From Panicum virgatum (taxonomy: Eukaryota; Streptophyta; Magnoliopsida; Poales; Poaceae): DNA of 64,000 nucleotides. Made by a program: the position numbers and the translations under genes. The DNA is taken from positions 3,759,015 through 3,823,014 of the forward strand of contig NC_053146.1 in assembly GCF_016808335.1 (NCBI RefSeq), read 5' to 3'. Positions 36,678 to 49,236 of the stretch are shown here, one piece after another. The first letter of the stretch is position 1; every line of letters starts with the position of its first letter. The notes below the pieces were generated by a model. The model was not told the DNA's origin and searched no databases. It worked only from the letters and a program-made list of their open reading frames with translations.

Positions 36678-39600
36678 ATGGTATCAAGAGCAGGTCTAGA
36701 GAGTAGATCGACATGGAAAAAAGGATTTGTTCGCGAATCGAAAGAAACAGAAACAAAAGAAAGCAATTCGATCTTGAATCGATTTTGAATGAAGAAAAGA
36801 AAAGACCCGTACCCTAACCCTACTGAAGAAAAGGACCGGCGGGATCTAGATGGTACTCGCGCCGCCGGTCACCACCACCGGCGGTCACTCGACGCCGTGC
36901 GGGAAAGACGAACAGAGGCGCCGGCGCACTGCTCCGTGCCACCCAAACGTGAAAGACGAGCCGAGCCGCCGCCGCCACTGAGTCGCCGACGCTCGGATCG
37001 AAGGGCGCCCTAGCGAGGCCGCTCGACAGCGGCGTGCTCCCCCTCGGGCGAGCGCGCATGCCGGCGAGAAGCCGCATGGGGGCCACCAACCCTTCCAGAA
37101 CCCACAGACGCGGCCAAGCAAGCCAAGCCGAGTTGAGACGCTCCGCTGCGGCCAGAGGCCACCGCTCCTCCGCTTGTCTGCGTGCGGCGGCTGTGAGCAA
37201 GCAGAGAGAAAGAAGGAAGAGAAGGACCAGGCTTGCGCGCGGCCATGGCAAGGCCATGGCGCGGCGGCCCGAGGCCGCCGGCGATCGAGCCGAGAAAGAA
37301 GGGGAACGATGCTAGGGTTTGAGGACCCGGTCGCTGGGTGCAATTTATTCCAGGCGAAACTCGCGGAGCACCGTCCGATTCGAATCGACGGTGCAGATCG
37401 TGTCGAGCACAACAGGCCGCCTGGAGGCCAAAGCAGCCCGTGCGCCGGGTGAGCTGCCGAGTTGGGCCAAGGCCCAAGCGCGCGCGAAACGGGCCGACTG
37501 CGGCCTGGGACATGGGGCGCGGCGTGTTGGGCCGAGCTGGGCCGCGCGCGGGGCGCTGCCGGGCTGGCTGAGCGCGAAGCGCGCCCACGGGCCCGCAGGC
37601 AAATTCTGAGGCTGGGCCTCAAACACAGTAAAAAGCAAAGTTTCTCTAATTTCAGAAGCACTTCTTTATAGAATCTTGTATAGTCTTTTATCTCTATTCA
37701 AATTTGAACCAACGAGATAATTTGTCTTAGAGAATAGTAAAGTTTAAAGTGTTTTTGCTTCTGAAATTGAGTAACCTTTCATGTTTCCGTTGCAAAGTAA
37801 AAGTTTCATCCTCTATTTAAATTGGAACCAACGGGAAAATTTAAATAGAGTAGTAGAAAGATAATAATTTAAAGTTAAATTATGGTATTGTTATTTTCTG
37901 ACCAATGTTGATAATAGCAATATTGTAATTTTATTATGAGTTTAAATTCAAGGTTAAATCTCTGAGCATTATTTTGCCATTTTAAGTGTCAAGTTGAGCA
38001 TTATTTTGCTCTCAAAGAAAAGAATGTTAGAGTTAATTATAATGTTGTCATTTTCTGACCAAAGTTAATGATGATAGTATTATAATTTCATTCCAGTCAT
38101 TAATTCTATTTCTGCCCAACAGTGATATAGAACTGAAAGTACTAGAAAAATGTATGTTTTAATTTTGACCAACGTTAAATTAAGACATACAATTCTTCCC
38201 GGTAGATATAAATAAGCAAAGAGAAGTTGATTTCGTTCAACGCTACAGACAAAATTTTGAGTTTACTCAACTGCATTGTTGAGGTCAAGAAAGAAAAGAG
38301 TTTGCATCATTCAGACCTTTTGGTTGATAAGGACAAGAGGCGCAATTGCTTCGAAAGTTTTTTTTTGAATATTGTGATTTGTTAAGTTTTTTGAATAAAT
38401 TGGAACCAACGGGAAGATTTAATCAGAAATGAAAGTATATGCATGTTTTGTCGTTGTGACAAGAAAAGAAATATTATCCTTCAATAGTAAGACAATGATT
38501 GAAAAGAGTAAGATGCATGTTCAATTCGACCAACGTTGAATTAAACATGTGTATTAGCAAAGTTATTCATATCCCGCATGGCAGGAAAAGTTCGTGATAA
38601 CTCATGTACTACTTAAGTATCACAGAAAAGAGAAGAATTCTGGGGGAGCCTTTTAAGCTATCCCAGCAATACTCAAGCACTTCAATAGTGTCATGTTGGA
38701 TAGTGACGTGGACAGGGTCGAAGGACAAAAGAAAGTTGTATATGAACCAAAAGTCAAGATTGCAAGCATGACTTGCAAAAGTATAGCAATATGAAGAACT
38801 CTGTTGAGTTCTTTGAAAGTGTAACAGTAAGAAGAACTCTGATGAGCTCTTAAAATGAACGAGGAAAAAGGTACTCCCGTTGTTTTGCATGACTTGATCA
38901 TGTGAATAAACCAAGTAATAAAAGACTCCTCATTCGCAAGTATTAGAAATAGTTTCGAAATTATGACAGCAAAGTTTGTGCCATATTTCGAGGGGGAGAA
39001 AGATTAGAAAGACAATAAATATTAAAATTTAAAATAAATTCCCCTCAAAGTTAATTGCGATGCATTTTAAAGCAAGAATGATCTATTAAAGAATAATTTG
39101 ACCGAAAAGGGAGTACAACGGTCATGACATTGATACCCCAACCACAGAAATAAGAAAAGATTCCTGCAGGTTTTCAGTTTCAATAGAAAGAAAAGATAGT
39201 TGAGCCTAAAAGCAACCGAAAAGAAAAGGTGGTGCTTAAAACACCCTATGGCAAGAAGCCATGAAAGATGTCATGAGACAAGTTCCAAAATTGTTTTGGA
39301 ACATAGAATAAGTTCCTAATGGAGCCAAGACAGTAGGCTATAATGGGTCTACAAGATTAAAATATGACTCCATGGGGAATACGAAAAGTCGCTAAGCGTG
39401 ATTTGTAGCAAAAGGCTTTATGCAAAGAAAAGGATAAGTTATGATGAGACATTCTTGCAGTCTCATGAAAGAATAATGACAATGGTGGTAACCGCTTTTA
39501 GAATTGTATCAGATGGATGTTGGAGCAATATCTCCCAATGGAGATTTGTACAAGAAAGTATATTCATGACACAACCAAATGGTTTTTGTTGTGGAAAGAA

Positions 39601-40862
39601 AAGAACATTAGGATACTACCTGATGACATCAGATCACATAATAGTGGTATCTAAAGTTTGTGAGAACAAAAAAAAATTTGGGTTTTAAAGTTAAGGTAAA
39701 TGTAAGATGACAAATTGTAAATATGCAAAGTGTAAAGATGGGAAATACCTTTCCCACAAAGTTCAAAGAAGAAGGTTATTATGACCTCTAATTTTGATAA
39801 GAAAAATCTCGGCGAATACCCATTCATTCTAGGAATGGAAATTCACTGGGATAAAAGAAAAAGGGGGTATTAGGACTATCGCAAAGAGCGTACTTAGAAA
39901 AGAATTCTAAAGAAATATAGTGTGCATGCGAGTAAGCCTACGCCTATCCTATTGTCAAGGGTAATCGTTTTGGAATTTTCAGTATTCTAGGAACCAATGT
40001 GAGATCGATCGAAAGATAATGGTTCCATGTGCTTTAGCTATTGGAAGCAAAAACAGTGCTCAAGAAAGAATCTACCCTGACATAGCTCATATATCCGGGA
40101 TATTTTGGCTGAGTCCAATCTAGCAATAGATTACTAGAATGAAGTTAGAGAATGATTTTGCATTCTTGCAAAGTATTGTAGCCTCATGCTAAGTAGAAAG
40201 AAACACATGCTCTCAAAAGGTTGAGAGCAAAAAGAACTGAGTTTTGCCGAGATGTTTAGTGAAGCCCACAGTAGTAGCTCACACTCGCGCTTGGAGTTTT
40301 ATTGTGGAAAAGCTCCAAAGCAAAATAGTTGTGATATCATGGGTCATGAATACCCAAAAATTTAGCATGATATGAGGCTACAGGACAGGCTAAATGATTA
40401 AAGAAACATTTATCCGGAGTTTATAATGGTAGACAACAGTAATATACCATTCAAATATTTTTCCTCCTATGACAACATGTCAAGTGTGCTGCCAAACACA
40501 TTGACAATGAGTTATATGTTGTAAAGGAGAAAATCCAGAATCATATGATAGCATTGAGCATCAAAGTACCAAGCAAGTGCTCGTGGATCCGCTTACCAAA
40601 GGCCTACCACCCAAGTCGACATGGGTTTTTTTTATGGGAAGCCTATGATTTCTGGATTACTAAAGGGCCCAAAGAAAGATTGATGTCTTGTTTCAATACA
40701 GAAAGGTGCATTGTGGCTGTTAATCTGACAGTAACTGATAACTGTCATGATGAGGCACGCCCTACGTGCTGATCTGCAATGAGACAAGGACCAAGAGCAA
40801 AACAAGTAAAAAGAAAGTAAAGAGTTAAGTCAAAAGTATAAAGGTGAGATCAAGGAGGAGAA

Positions 40863-41249
40863 TGTTAGTATTGATCTCCACCGACTTGGGCCAACGATCG
40901 AGTCGGGCCCTTGATTCGGTTCTCTGGTCGGGGGAGCCCAACCCAACTGGGCTGTGGGCCCCTGTCGCGTCGGAACTATATAGAGGAGGTGGGGGCTACA
41001 GAGGCAAGTACGCCAAGACAGTATCGTGTCCTCTTACCCACCTCCGTGACTACCAACCGAGCGAGTGCCGGAAGCGGCGGGAAGTCCGCCGCTACTACAC
41101 GTCGCGGTCTCTGCACCAGGTCGACCTCGACCACTCCAGCGCGTCCGACGGCGTCATAGAGGTAACTGAGGCTATAGAGAAGGTTTTCTTCTACAGAAAG
41201 TAAGTTTTCCCTTTCGATCTATCTCCTAGTCGATCCAAGTATTCCAACA
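40863..41249 (+). mobile_element. 3' LTR (387 bp) of the copia-type element
   Basis: Same length as the left LTR with no indels and about 94% identity by eye. Starts TGTTAG after AAGGAGGAGAA, ends CCAACA. Confidence 0.95.
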
Positions 41250-41558
41250 ACACACACACATGACACACCCCAAATTCCCCATTTGGGCTAGACTGTTAGT
41301 CCATACAGAAATGCACATGACATCTTTGTCAAAGGAAAAAAAATCCACCATTAATATTAGAGCTAGGACTAGTCCTTTGGGTTCTCCTTCACCACCTTCG
41401 TCGACCCATCATCTTGTCTGAAGAAGACCCCGGATTACGTTTTTCAAAAAAAAAACTGCGATAAGCAAGATGTCGAAATGAGCATTTTGTAGTATTGGTA
41501 TAACATCTTTGGGCTCTATAATAGCATGACTTTGTAATGATACTCTTTAATTCCCAAC
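41250..41558. other. Short spacer between two LTR elements
   Basis: (CA)n tract, then about 290 bp of unassigned AT-rich DNA. No gene seen. Confidence 0.4.
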
Positions 41559-42577
41559 TGTTGACGCGAAACGATCACACACCAAGCCCAGGAGCCCCGT
41601 ACGCCAAGCCCGGACTGCACTTGATTCAAACCAAAGCGTGCCAGTCAATTTGACCTGTAAATTGACAAGTAAACAACAAACCATCAAATTCAAGAGTGTA
41701 TCGGCTGGATTTCCGAATCACTCTTACGCGGCGTGTCGGCAAGGCCCTGCCGATACAGAAAACAACAGCAGATCGGATATAAAAGATGTATAATAAAAGC
41801 GATCTACACGGGATCAGCAGTGGGCTGCCGATGCCAGTATGCAACTAGACGGCTAGATCTTGAGCCATCGCGTGCCAAGTAACAATATACAAACTCACGA
41901 ATGTGTGGACCTGGAAAAAGCTAAGCTTACAACCGATCTAATCAGGTTTTCATGATCTAACGCTACAACAAATGAACTGATAGCCAATTAAATAGATTGC
42001 TAAGCCGGATAGATTGTGAATGAATCTAAACGAGAAAACAGCGATGCGCCCGAGATCAAAGCTTAGATAAATTCGGTAAATTTTGAATAAATCTGAGCGA
42101 AGCCACAGCGATGCACCCGGAAGCTAAAGCTCAGATTTACTCGGTAAAACAAAGACTTACCAGCAAACCAAGTTGCTCGAATATGAGATATTTTTGATCA
42201 GCTTGAAAGAACTCACAGAAAAAAAGATGGCGAAGTCACCGACGAGAAAGTAAATTGCAAGTAGTAAAGTTTGTTTGTTTGGATGTGTATCAATCTTTAC
42301 AATAGCCGGAGAACTCATATTTATACCCCACGCCAACATAATCCTAGCCGATCACGGCAAAACACGATTCTATCTTAAGAAACAAAAATTATTCAAAAAA
42401 TAAGATAACTCTTGCCAAATCGAAGCCAAAATATCTGGTCAATCTCTCCTTCCCCGGTCAACAAGATTTTCAACGGCGATACGCGACCACCCCTCCAAAT
42501 CCATCGATCGTACGACGCAGAATCTTTTCTCCTTTACAACACTCTTCCTTGGCACGTGCCAAAATCTGGTGTCAACA
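41559..42577 (-). mobile_element. 3' LTR (1019 bp) of a Ty3/gypsy element on the minus strand
   Basis: Ends TGTTGAC...GTCAACA form TG...CA termini. On the minus strand it is preceded by a purine tract (AATTGGGGGGCATG, plus-strand 42578 onward), placing the element interior to the right. The interior carries GCCGAT/ATCGGC motifs. The matching 5' LTR is not in the window. Confidence 0.8.
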
Positions 42578-42968
42578 CATGCCCCCCAATTTCGGAGTAA
42601 AATGCCCTTTTTACTTTGAAATTAATCTTCGCCATGATTACGCCGCCGAATGGTCCTTTCATTTACTGCCATCTCGCTTCCCGTGCGGGTGACGAACGAA
42701 AATCTCTTCTTTACCCTTAACCTTTCACCTTCTCATCCGCACAATGGGAATCTGCCGATTCATCTTCCGTCTTTTTACCCATATGTCCTTCAATTAAACC
42801 CAGGGGTAAAAGCCACACCGGCGCACGCAACCGATTCATCTCCCCCATCTTGGGTTATAAATTACCCCATCGGCATTGTAGTTTCCCCATCGGCAAGAGC
42901 TTTCTTTGCCTTCTTCTTTCTCAAGCTCCTCCAAGAAACCCCAAGCCTCCTTTCTTCCCCCCGAGCAA

Positions 42969-45900
42969 ATGGCCAACAACAAGCGTGCCGGCGAGGGCTC
43001 TTCCGGCGCTCCTCCGCCACTCCGTCCTCGCCTCGAGTAAGATGCTCCTCTTTCTCATCAATGCTACATCTTAGATCTGCATCTGACCACTCTCTCATCT
43101 CTGCAGAGACGCCGCCGTTGACCTCCTCCACCAACTTGCTGACGCCCGCCGTGACCTCAACCGAGCACAAACGGATCAGGTCGTCATCCGCGGCCAGCTC
43201 ACCAATGCCGACACCAAGGTTGCAAGTAAGTCTCCCTGGCCATGTCTTCTCTTACGAACATCATTAAGTTTCTTGCTCTAACCTCTTCACCTTCTAGACT
43301 TGGAGTCGCAGGTCCAGACCCTCCTGGATGCTTCTCGAGTCGCCATAGACTCGGTGAACGCGAGGGAGAGCACCATCGCCGCACGCCTCCGGAACGACCC
43401 GACCCAGGTCAAGGAGGTCGCTCGCTACGGAGCTCACGAGGGCGCCGCCAGAGCCATCGCCGTCGTCTCCACCATGTCTGGGGCGGACTATCGGCAGTGG
43501 GCGCCGGTCTTTCCCGAGTGGGGCCCGTGGCGAGAGGCCTTCGAAGAGCTCGTCGACGATCTCTACTGCTGTGGCAGAACCGCCTAAATTATCCCGGCTC
43601 AAGTGCGCAGGCCTTCACCATAAAGGCAACATTAGCTTAAACGCACTTCAAACGGAACAATTTTTGGTCTGTCGGGTAACGTCCCGATACAACCACCGAT
43701 TCTAGGATCGAACAAGCATACCCCGCACGAAGGCGAGTCCAGAGATATTACAACCGCAAGTTTTGCATCACAGGTATAAAAGTTATTACAAACTAGTTCC
43801 AAAACATTATTACAAGTACAAACTTTAAAAAGCAGTTATACAAACCATAACTTTAACTTCAGAGTTTGAAAGCAGCGGAAAGAGACAACGATGGCTACAA
43901 CACGTCGCAAAAGTATACCAAGCTAGCCCAAGCAAGGTATCACTCGTCATGGTCATTGCCGGCCGAAGACGAATCCCACTCTACAGACCAGCCAGGAGGC
44001 AAAGAGCAGGGATAGGTCAAACTAGCGACCTGGTCCTCAAGACTCACACCTGAAAAAGGGTTTCAACAGCAAGGCTGAGTATTCTAATACTCAGCAAGAC
44101 TTAACCGTCAACGGGTATAAGTAGCCCACTATAGCTAGACTATGCAAGGTTTGTGAGGCTCTGGTTTTCCTTTTTGCTGAAAAGCAATAAAGAGTAGATC
44201 CTTACTTTCAAGTTTTAGCTTTCAAGATTCTAGTAGATTAACCATTCTATGTAAGCAACTACTAACCAAACATGGTAGAAAACTAAGCAAACATCAAGAT
44301 TAATAAATAATATTGTTGCTCTTATTACTCTGTGTGGCAAAGGGATCAAACAGTCTCATTTCATCGTGAGAGGCGGACGATTCTGAATCGAAATTCAACC
44401 TTGCAAGGATAACCTAGCACACACGCTTGAAGCACCGTCGAGTCACTTCTAAGCAACCGTTGACCTTTCTTTCCGGCTTGTGGATAGGGTCACTCTCCCC
44501 GACTACAGGGCTCCAAGGTCCACCCGTGCCCGGTCCACCCTTGTCCCTTGAAGTCGTAGTGTTGATCAACAATAACATTTAAAAACCTATCTCTAAAGAG
44601 AGAGTGAAAGGTATATCCACTCCCCGGTCCAATCGGCTACTAGGCTTGCCGCGTACCATATTTACGGCATGTGGCTAGTACTTTCAAAAACTTAACCACC
44701 GCTACCACACCCCGCGACCTTAGCAAGTTCATCAAAACAGACGGGGTCTCACATAAAGTCATGATATCGATCACAACCCCGTCCGTCGTCCTTATATTGA
44801 TAACAGAAGTAAACAAACAATTCCTATAAAGCTCGCGAGTGACAGGCAATCACTCGACTTTTACCGGTCCTATAAGCTTAGCAAGTAGTCGATCTCGAGT
44901 CTAGTGTTCAGTACATAGGTTCCTAGGATCATGCATCTAGGGTTTCAATTCAAATCCTAAGAACTGTAAATGCACAAGTAATAATAACAGTAAATGATAA
45001 TAATTTGAAATATAGGTTATGTCCGGGGCTTGCCTTCTCGGTAGTTGCTAACTATTTCAGCTCTAGGCTCTTCCGAACTTTGGTTCGGGGCTTCAGTTAG
45101 TTCAGCAGTGTTCGCTTGAGCTTCGAGATCACCTCCGACAGATTCCGGGATCAGCTCGTACGTTCCGTCCGATAAGGCAGTCGTGTCTATATGTAATGCA
45201 AGAACAACATTATAAACATACATGGGCAATTATTTATAGAGTAGTTAAATAACAAATTTAACTACACAAGGCATCATGATCAACAGCACAAGCAAGTTAT
45301 ACTAACTTCCTAAAATGAGTGGTGGTTGATTCCTATAGCATTTAACTCAAGGTTTGCTAATTAAATAAACAACTCAGATCACAAATAGCAATAAATTTAG
45401 CAACAATTACCCTAAACAGAGCATGAACAAACTAAGCTACCCTGCAAAAATCATGCCAAGACATGTAGCCAATTAATCACAACAATTCTTTCATTCAGAT
45501 AACACCTAGATCAAGCTTGAATTATACAGGTCAAACTAGAGCAAAGTAGAATCTCAAAATTTAACAGGAGGTTGACACAGAAAAGAACTAATTACTGTGA
45601 AATTTGCATGATTTTATCTACACAGAAATAATTCCGAGAAAATAAACAAAACAGACATTAGTTTAGCAAGATTTATTTTTAGCCCCTGATATAGCCATGA
45701 GCTGAAGCTCAAACTTCCTGGACAAACTAAGCTACTCAGAAAAAGCATGCAGAAATAAATTCATGATTTATTATGAACAGAAACTATTTACCATAATTAA
45801 AGCCTACTAAACAAGGATTAAATCAAATAAATAGCTACACCAAAGAACTGATCATAAAATTTTTATAGAAAAACAAGTGTTACATGAGTAAACTACCATA

Positions 45901-47652
45901 AAAGTTTCACTGCAAGACAAGCTTTTAATCATCAGATAAGAAAAAGATTAAATAACTAGTCTTTATGAAGCTAGTGACACAAAACAACTTGTACAGCAAA
46001 AACTTTCAACAAAAGCCTAACGTATTATGATTCTACTGCAAAGATCTACTCTCAAGGATTCCAAAACATCCAATTTTACATTTTTCTGAATTTCCTACGA
46101 TTTTCTATGGAATTTCAAAGTTTACTGCAAATATTACAAAGGAGTCCTTAGTGGCACTATTCAAATGAGTCACGGCCTATTCACATAACCCCCTGAGTTT
46201 TTGATTCTTCTCACCCGAGGTCCTCGGCCGGGTCAGAGCAGAGGGGCGGTGGTTGACCGGCCAAAACCGGCGAGAGGAGTCACCGGCGGCGAGGGTGGGG
46301 TTGGGGGAAATGGAGAGCAGGCCAAGGCGAACCCAATGGTGGTCTTCTTGGGGCTCGGGGTGGTCGGATTGGATGTTCCCCGCGGAGCAGTTGCTCCGGC
46401 GGCGGAGGAGGATGGCGGAGGCGGCGCTCCGGTGAGGACTGGGCGAGGAGGAGGGGTGGGTGAGCTTCGCGGGGTCGAGGCGAAGCTAGATGTGGGGTCG
46501 ATTTGGGCGGAGCGGCTGTGGAGGCGCGGCTCGACGGCGGGCTTGAGGCTCGCCGGCGTTCGGTGGAGCGGCGGCGGCGTTCCGGGGCGTGGGGTGGAGG
46601 AACTGGCAAAAGCGCGAAGGGAAAAGAAGGAGGGGGTCCTCCTGGTTTTGATGCGCGCGAGAGGAGAGGGGTTGGGGCACTGCGTCGGGCTAGCCACGGC
46701 GGATTGCGGTGGCCTCACTGGGCGCGTGGCGCGAGATGGAGGCTCCAGCTCAAGGCAAAGGAGGGCGGTGAAGGTGCAGCGCGACGCGTAGAAGCTACCA
46801 GGCAAGCAGGAGGTGGCGCGGGGGCGGCCCTCCACGGCGGGCGGGCGGCGCACGGCACTGGCGGCGGCGAGGTGGCACCGTGGCAGCCGCGCGAAGCTCG
46901 GCGGGGGCGCGTGGCAAGCGGAGGAGGTACCAGCACGAGGGGGATGGGTCCAGAAGCATGTGGAAGTGCCACGTGAAGCGAAGGCGAAGCTGGAGTTGGC
47001 CTACGGCCGGCCCAGAGCGGCGGCGCGCGGCGTGGCGCCGTCGGTCGGCGGCGGGAGAGAGCAGAGGAGCTGGAGGAAGGGGAAAAGGACCCAAACGAAA
47101 TTTCCAAAAACTCCAGGGACCATTCTGCAAACTAGCGATAACTTTTAAAATAGAGCTCAAATGAAAAAGTGCCCAACATGAAAGTTGTTCAATTTTTCAA
47201 GATCTACAACTTTGATGTTGTACAAAAATTTATTTGATCAAAGATTCAAGAGCTAATTTTTAAAACATAAGAGGGATTTTGAATTCCAGGAATTTTGTCT
47301 TTTTCAAAGCAATTTCACTTCAAATTTAGATTTAAAAGCAAATTTTGCTGCCATGCAATAAATGCACTGAATTTTGCAAAAACACCCTCCACAAAAGTTA
47401 AAATTACGCAACCTATTCAACATAACTAAAGAAAGGACCTTGCATAAAATCATAATTACACATATAACCTTTATATTTACAAAAAGATCTTTTTTCAAGC
47501 AATTCAAGCACATGATGCATAATTTGATTCTAATTACCCTAAATTGGCTATTTAAAAACCTGGGCCGTTACAACTACCCTGCTGATGCCATCGTTGGTGA
47601 CGATAGCTTGGATGGGGTCGTCAGCAACCTCTTCGGAGCAGAGTCAGACTAG
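42969..47652 (+). pseudogene. Intron-containing antisense gene of the gypsy element, split by a 4-kb insertion
   Basis: Four segments on the plus strand keep frame: 42969-43036 (ATG), 43107-43225, 43298-43566 and 47578-47652 (TAG). Excluding the inserted 43567-47572 and one target-site copy, they total 531 nt (176 codons). Introns have good GTAAGA/GTAAGT donors and CTGCAG/TTCTAG acceptors. The product starts MANNKRAGEG. It has a heptad-rich middle (DLLHQLADARRDLNRAQ, LESQVQTLLDASRVAIDSV) suggesting coiled coil, then the block MSGADYRQWAPVFPEWGPWR, and an acidic tail ending LFGAESD. Function is unknown; similar short coiled-coil antisense ORFs are carried by several grass gypsy elements. In the genome as it stands the frame enters the insertion and stops at 43587. 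Confidence 0.75.
43567..47572. mobile_element. 4006-bp TG...CA insertion without ORFs, possibly a giant solo LTR
   Basis: The insertion begins TGCTGTGGCAG and ends GGGCCGTTACA. On the minus strand this gives TGTAACGGCCC...CTGCCACAGCA, a typical LTR start. It is flanked by TCTAC (43562-43566) and ACTAC (47573-47577), a 5-bp duplication with one mismatch. No internal long direct repeat, transposase or polyprotein was found. Most is AT-rich, but 46195-47100 is a GC-rich island with only low-complexity ORFs. A solo LTR of a large-LTR element (Sukkula-like in size) is the simplest reading; a LARD-type derivative is the alternative. Confidence 0.6.
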
Positions 47653-48011
47653 TTTGTAAATGTAACAGCCTATCTGGCTCTTTTGTAAATATAATCAATG
47701 GACGGGCCTCCTCCCCTTTCGTTTCCTGCCTTCATTTTGCTCTGATTCAATCTTTTGTCTTGCAATCGACAATCTTCGCACCGAACGAATCAACATATCT
47801 CCACAATCCAAAATCAAACAGGAAACCCGAACCAAACTCGAACCGTGTGTTTGAATTGTATTTTTGATCTAAGGGCAATATATACCATATCGGCCACGAA
47901 AACACTCGAACGTATTACGTTACGATCAAGTCCTCTCTTATTTTGCACTAATGGCGATACTTCTCCTGTATCGGGTATTCTTGAAACCAACCGATCTTCT
48001 CGTACAATCTG
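47653..48011. other. Spacer between antisense gene and integrase of the gypsy element
   Basis: Presumed 3' UTR of the antisense gene (TAG at 47652) and non-coding sequence downstream of integrase. No further feature seen. Confidence 0.45.
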
Positions 48012-49236
48012 CTATGCATCTACCCACACACTTGGGTAATATTTTTTCAAATACTTGCCATTAAGCACACTGAAAAACTCTTCCCCTTCTAGTGTCTCTA
48101 GAATGTATGCATTCCCAGAAACACATCTGCTGATCCTGTATGGTCCTTCCCATGTTGGGGACCATTTGCCGAACTTGGGATCTTTTGTTCCTATCGGCAA
48201 GACCAGTTTCCACACCAAGTCTCCTTGGTCGAAAGATTTAGCTTTGACTTTCTTATCATACCATCAGCCTACTATAGCCTTATTGGCTTCGATATTGATG
48301 AGAGCGTTCAGCCGATGTCCAGCCAAATCCTCTAACTCGTCCTTCATTAACGTGGCATAATCCTCAGCCGTCAACTGATCTTGAAACGTAACCCGTCTGG
48401 AACCAAGTCGAGTTTCCCAAGGAAGCACTGCTTCATGCCCATAAACCAGTTGATACAGAGACACCTTAGTAGCCCCACGTCAAGACATTCTGTAGGCCCA
48501 CAAAGCTTCATTAAGAGTTGTATGCCACTTCTTTGGCTGTTCCTCGATCTTCCTCTTGATCAATTTAGTGACTCCTTTGTTGGAAGCTTCTGCCTGACCA
48601 TTGGCTTGGGCATAATATGGAGAAGAATTCAACAATTTGATTTCCATACTTGCAGCAAACTCTCCAAACTCCTCTGAAATAAACATGCTGCCTTCATCGG
48701 TCGTGATAGTTTGCGGAGTACCAAACTGATAAACAATATGCTCTTTCACAAACTCAATCATCTCTTTAGATGTCACAGTCTTTAGAGGAATTGCTTCAAC
48801 CCACTTGGTGAAATAATTTGTCGCTACTAGTATGAACTTATGATTCTTACTGGACGGTGGATAAATCTGTTCAATTAAATCGTTCCCCCATCCTCTGAAT
48901 GGCCACAGCTTAATAATGGGATTCATAGCCGATGCTGGTGCTCTTTGTACGTTACCAAATTTCTGACACCCTTGACAACCTTTATAATAAGTGAAGCAAT
49001 CCTCTAACATAGTTGGCCAAAAATATCTGTTTCTCCTGATCATCCACTTCATCTTATACGCCGATTGATGTGAACCATAGACGCCTTCATGTATCTCTCC
49101 CATCAAGACCTTAGCCTCCTCTTTGTCTAGGTATCTGAGTAGGACTCCATCAATCGTTCGATAATACAACTCTCCTTCAAGCAACAGATACTTAGTCGTC
49201 TGAAATCTGATTCTTCGGCTTACTTTCTTGGAAGGG
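48012..49236 (-). pseudogene. Ty3/gypsy integrase, broken
   Basis: On the minus strand the zinc-binding HHCC-like region (HEGVYGSHQSAYK ... CQGCQKF) is followed by the catalytic core. Acidic positions of the DD-E triad are recognisable in GWGNDLI, TTDEGSMF and ANGQAEA. Then come YQLVYGHEAVLPWE and the C-terminal GPYRISRCVSGNAYILETLEG block. In-frame stops at 48480-48482 and 48264-48266 break the protein, and the upstream part is cut off at 49237, so it cannot work as it stands. Confidence 0.9.

Larger units (their letters stand above)
36291..41249 (+). mobile_element. Copia-type LTR retrotransposon, 4959 bp, coding region decayed
   Basis: Two 387-bp LTRs enclose 4185 bp with a tRNA-Met-type PBS (TGGTATCAAGAGC) and a purine tract (AAGGAGGAGAA) before the right LTR. 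The interior has no long ORF but keeps scattered copia relics on the plus strand. Near 39810-39960 there is reverse-transcriptase-like GEYPFILGMEIHWDKR followed by a frame break. Near 40570-40615 there is the terminal VDPLTKGLPPK motif. The 5' interior (36840-37620) is GC-rich with no recognisable protein. Flanks AAACA and ACACA are an imperfect target duplication within a CA repeat. Confidence 0.92.
41559..49236 (-). mobile_element. Ty3/gypsy retrotransposon remnant (3' half) with antisense gene and nested insertion
   Basis: Reading on the minus strand: integrase (49236-48012), a spacer, an oppositely oriented spliced gene (42969-47652), a polypurine tract and the 3' LTR. Gag, protease, RT and the 5' LTR are lost: at 49237 the sequence switches abruptly to a different element. 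The layout, with an antisense gene between integrase and 3' LTR, is that known from Tat-lineage elements such as Grande. A 4.0-kb insertion (43567-47572) splits the antisense gene. Confidence 0.8.

Noticed and set aside
36885..37661. 258-aa minus-strand ORF inside the copia-type element
   Set aside because: Arg/Ala/Pro-rich shadow of a GC-rich interior with equally long frames on the other strand; no copia protein similarity in this frame.
46201..47160. Several 100-200 aa ORFs on both strands
   Set aside because: All are Pro/Arg/Gly-rich and mutually overlapping in the GC-rich island of the 4-kb insertion; composition explains them.
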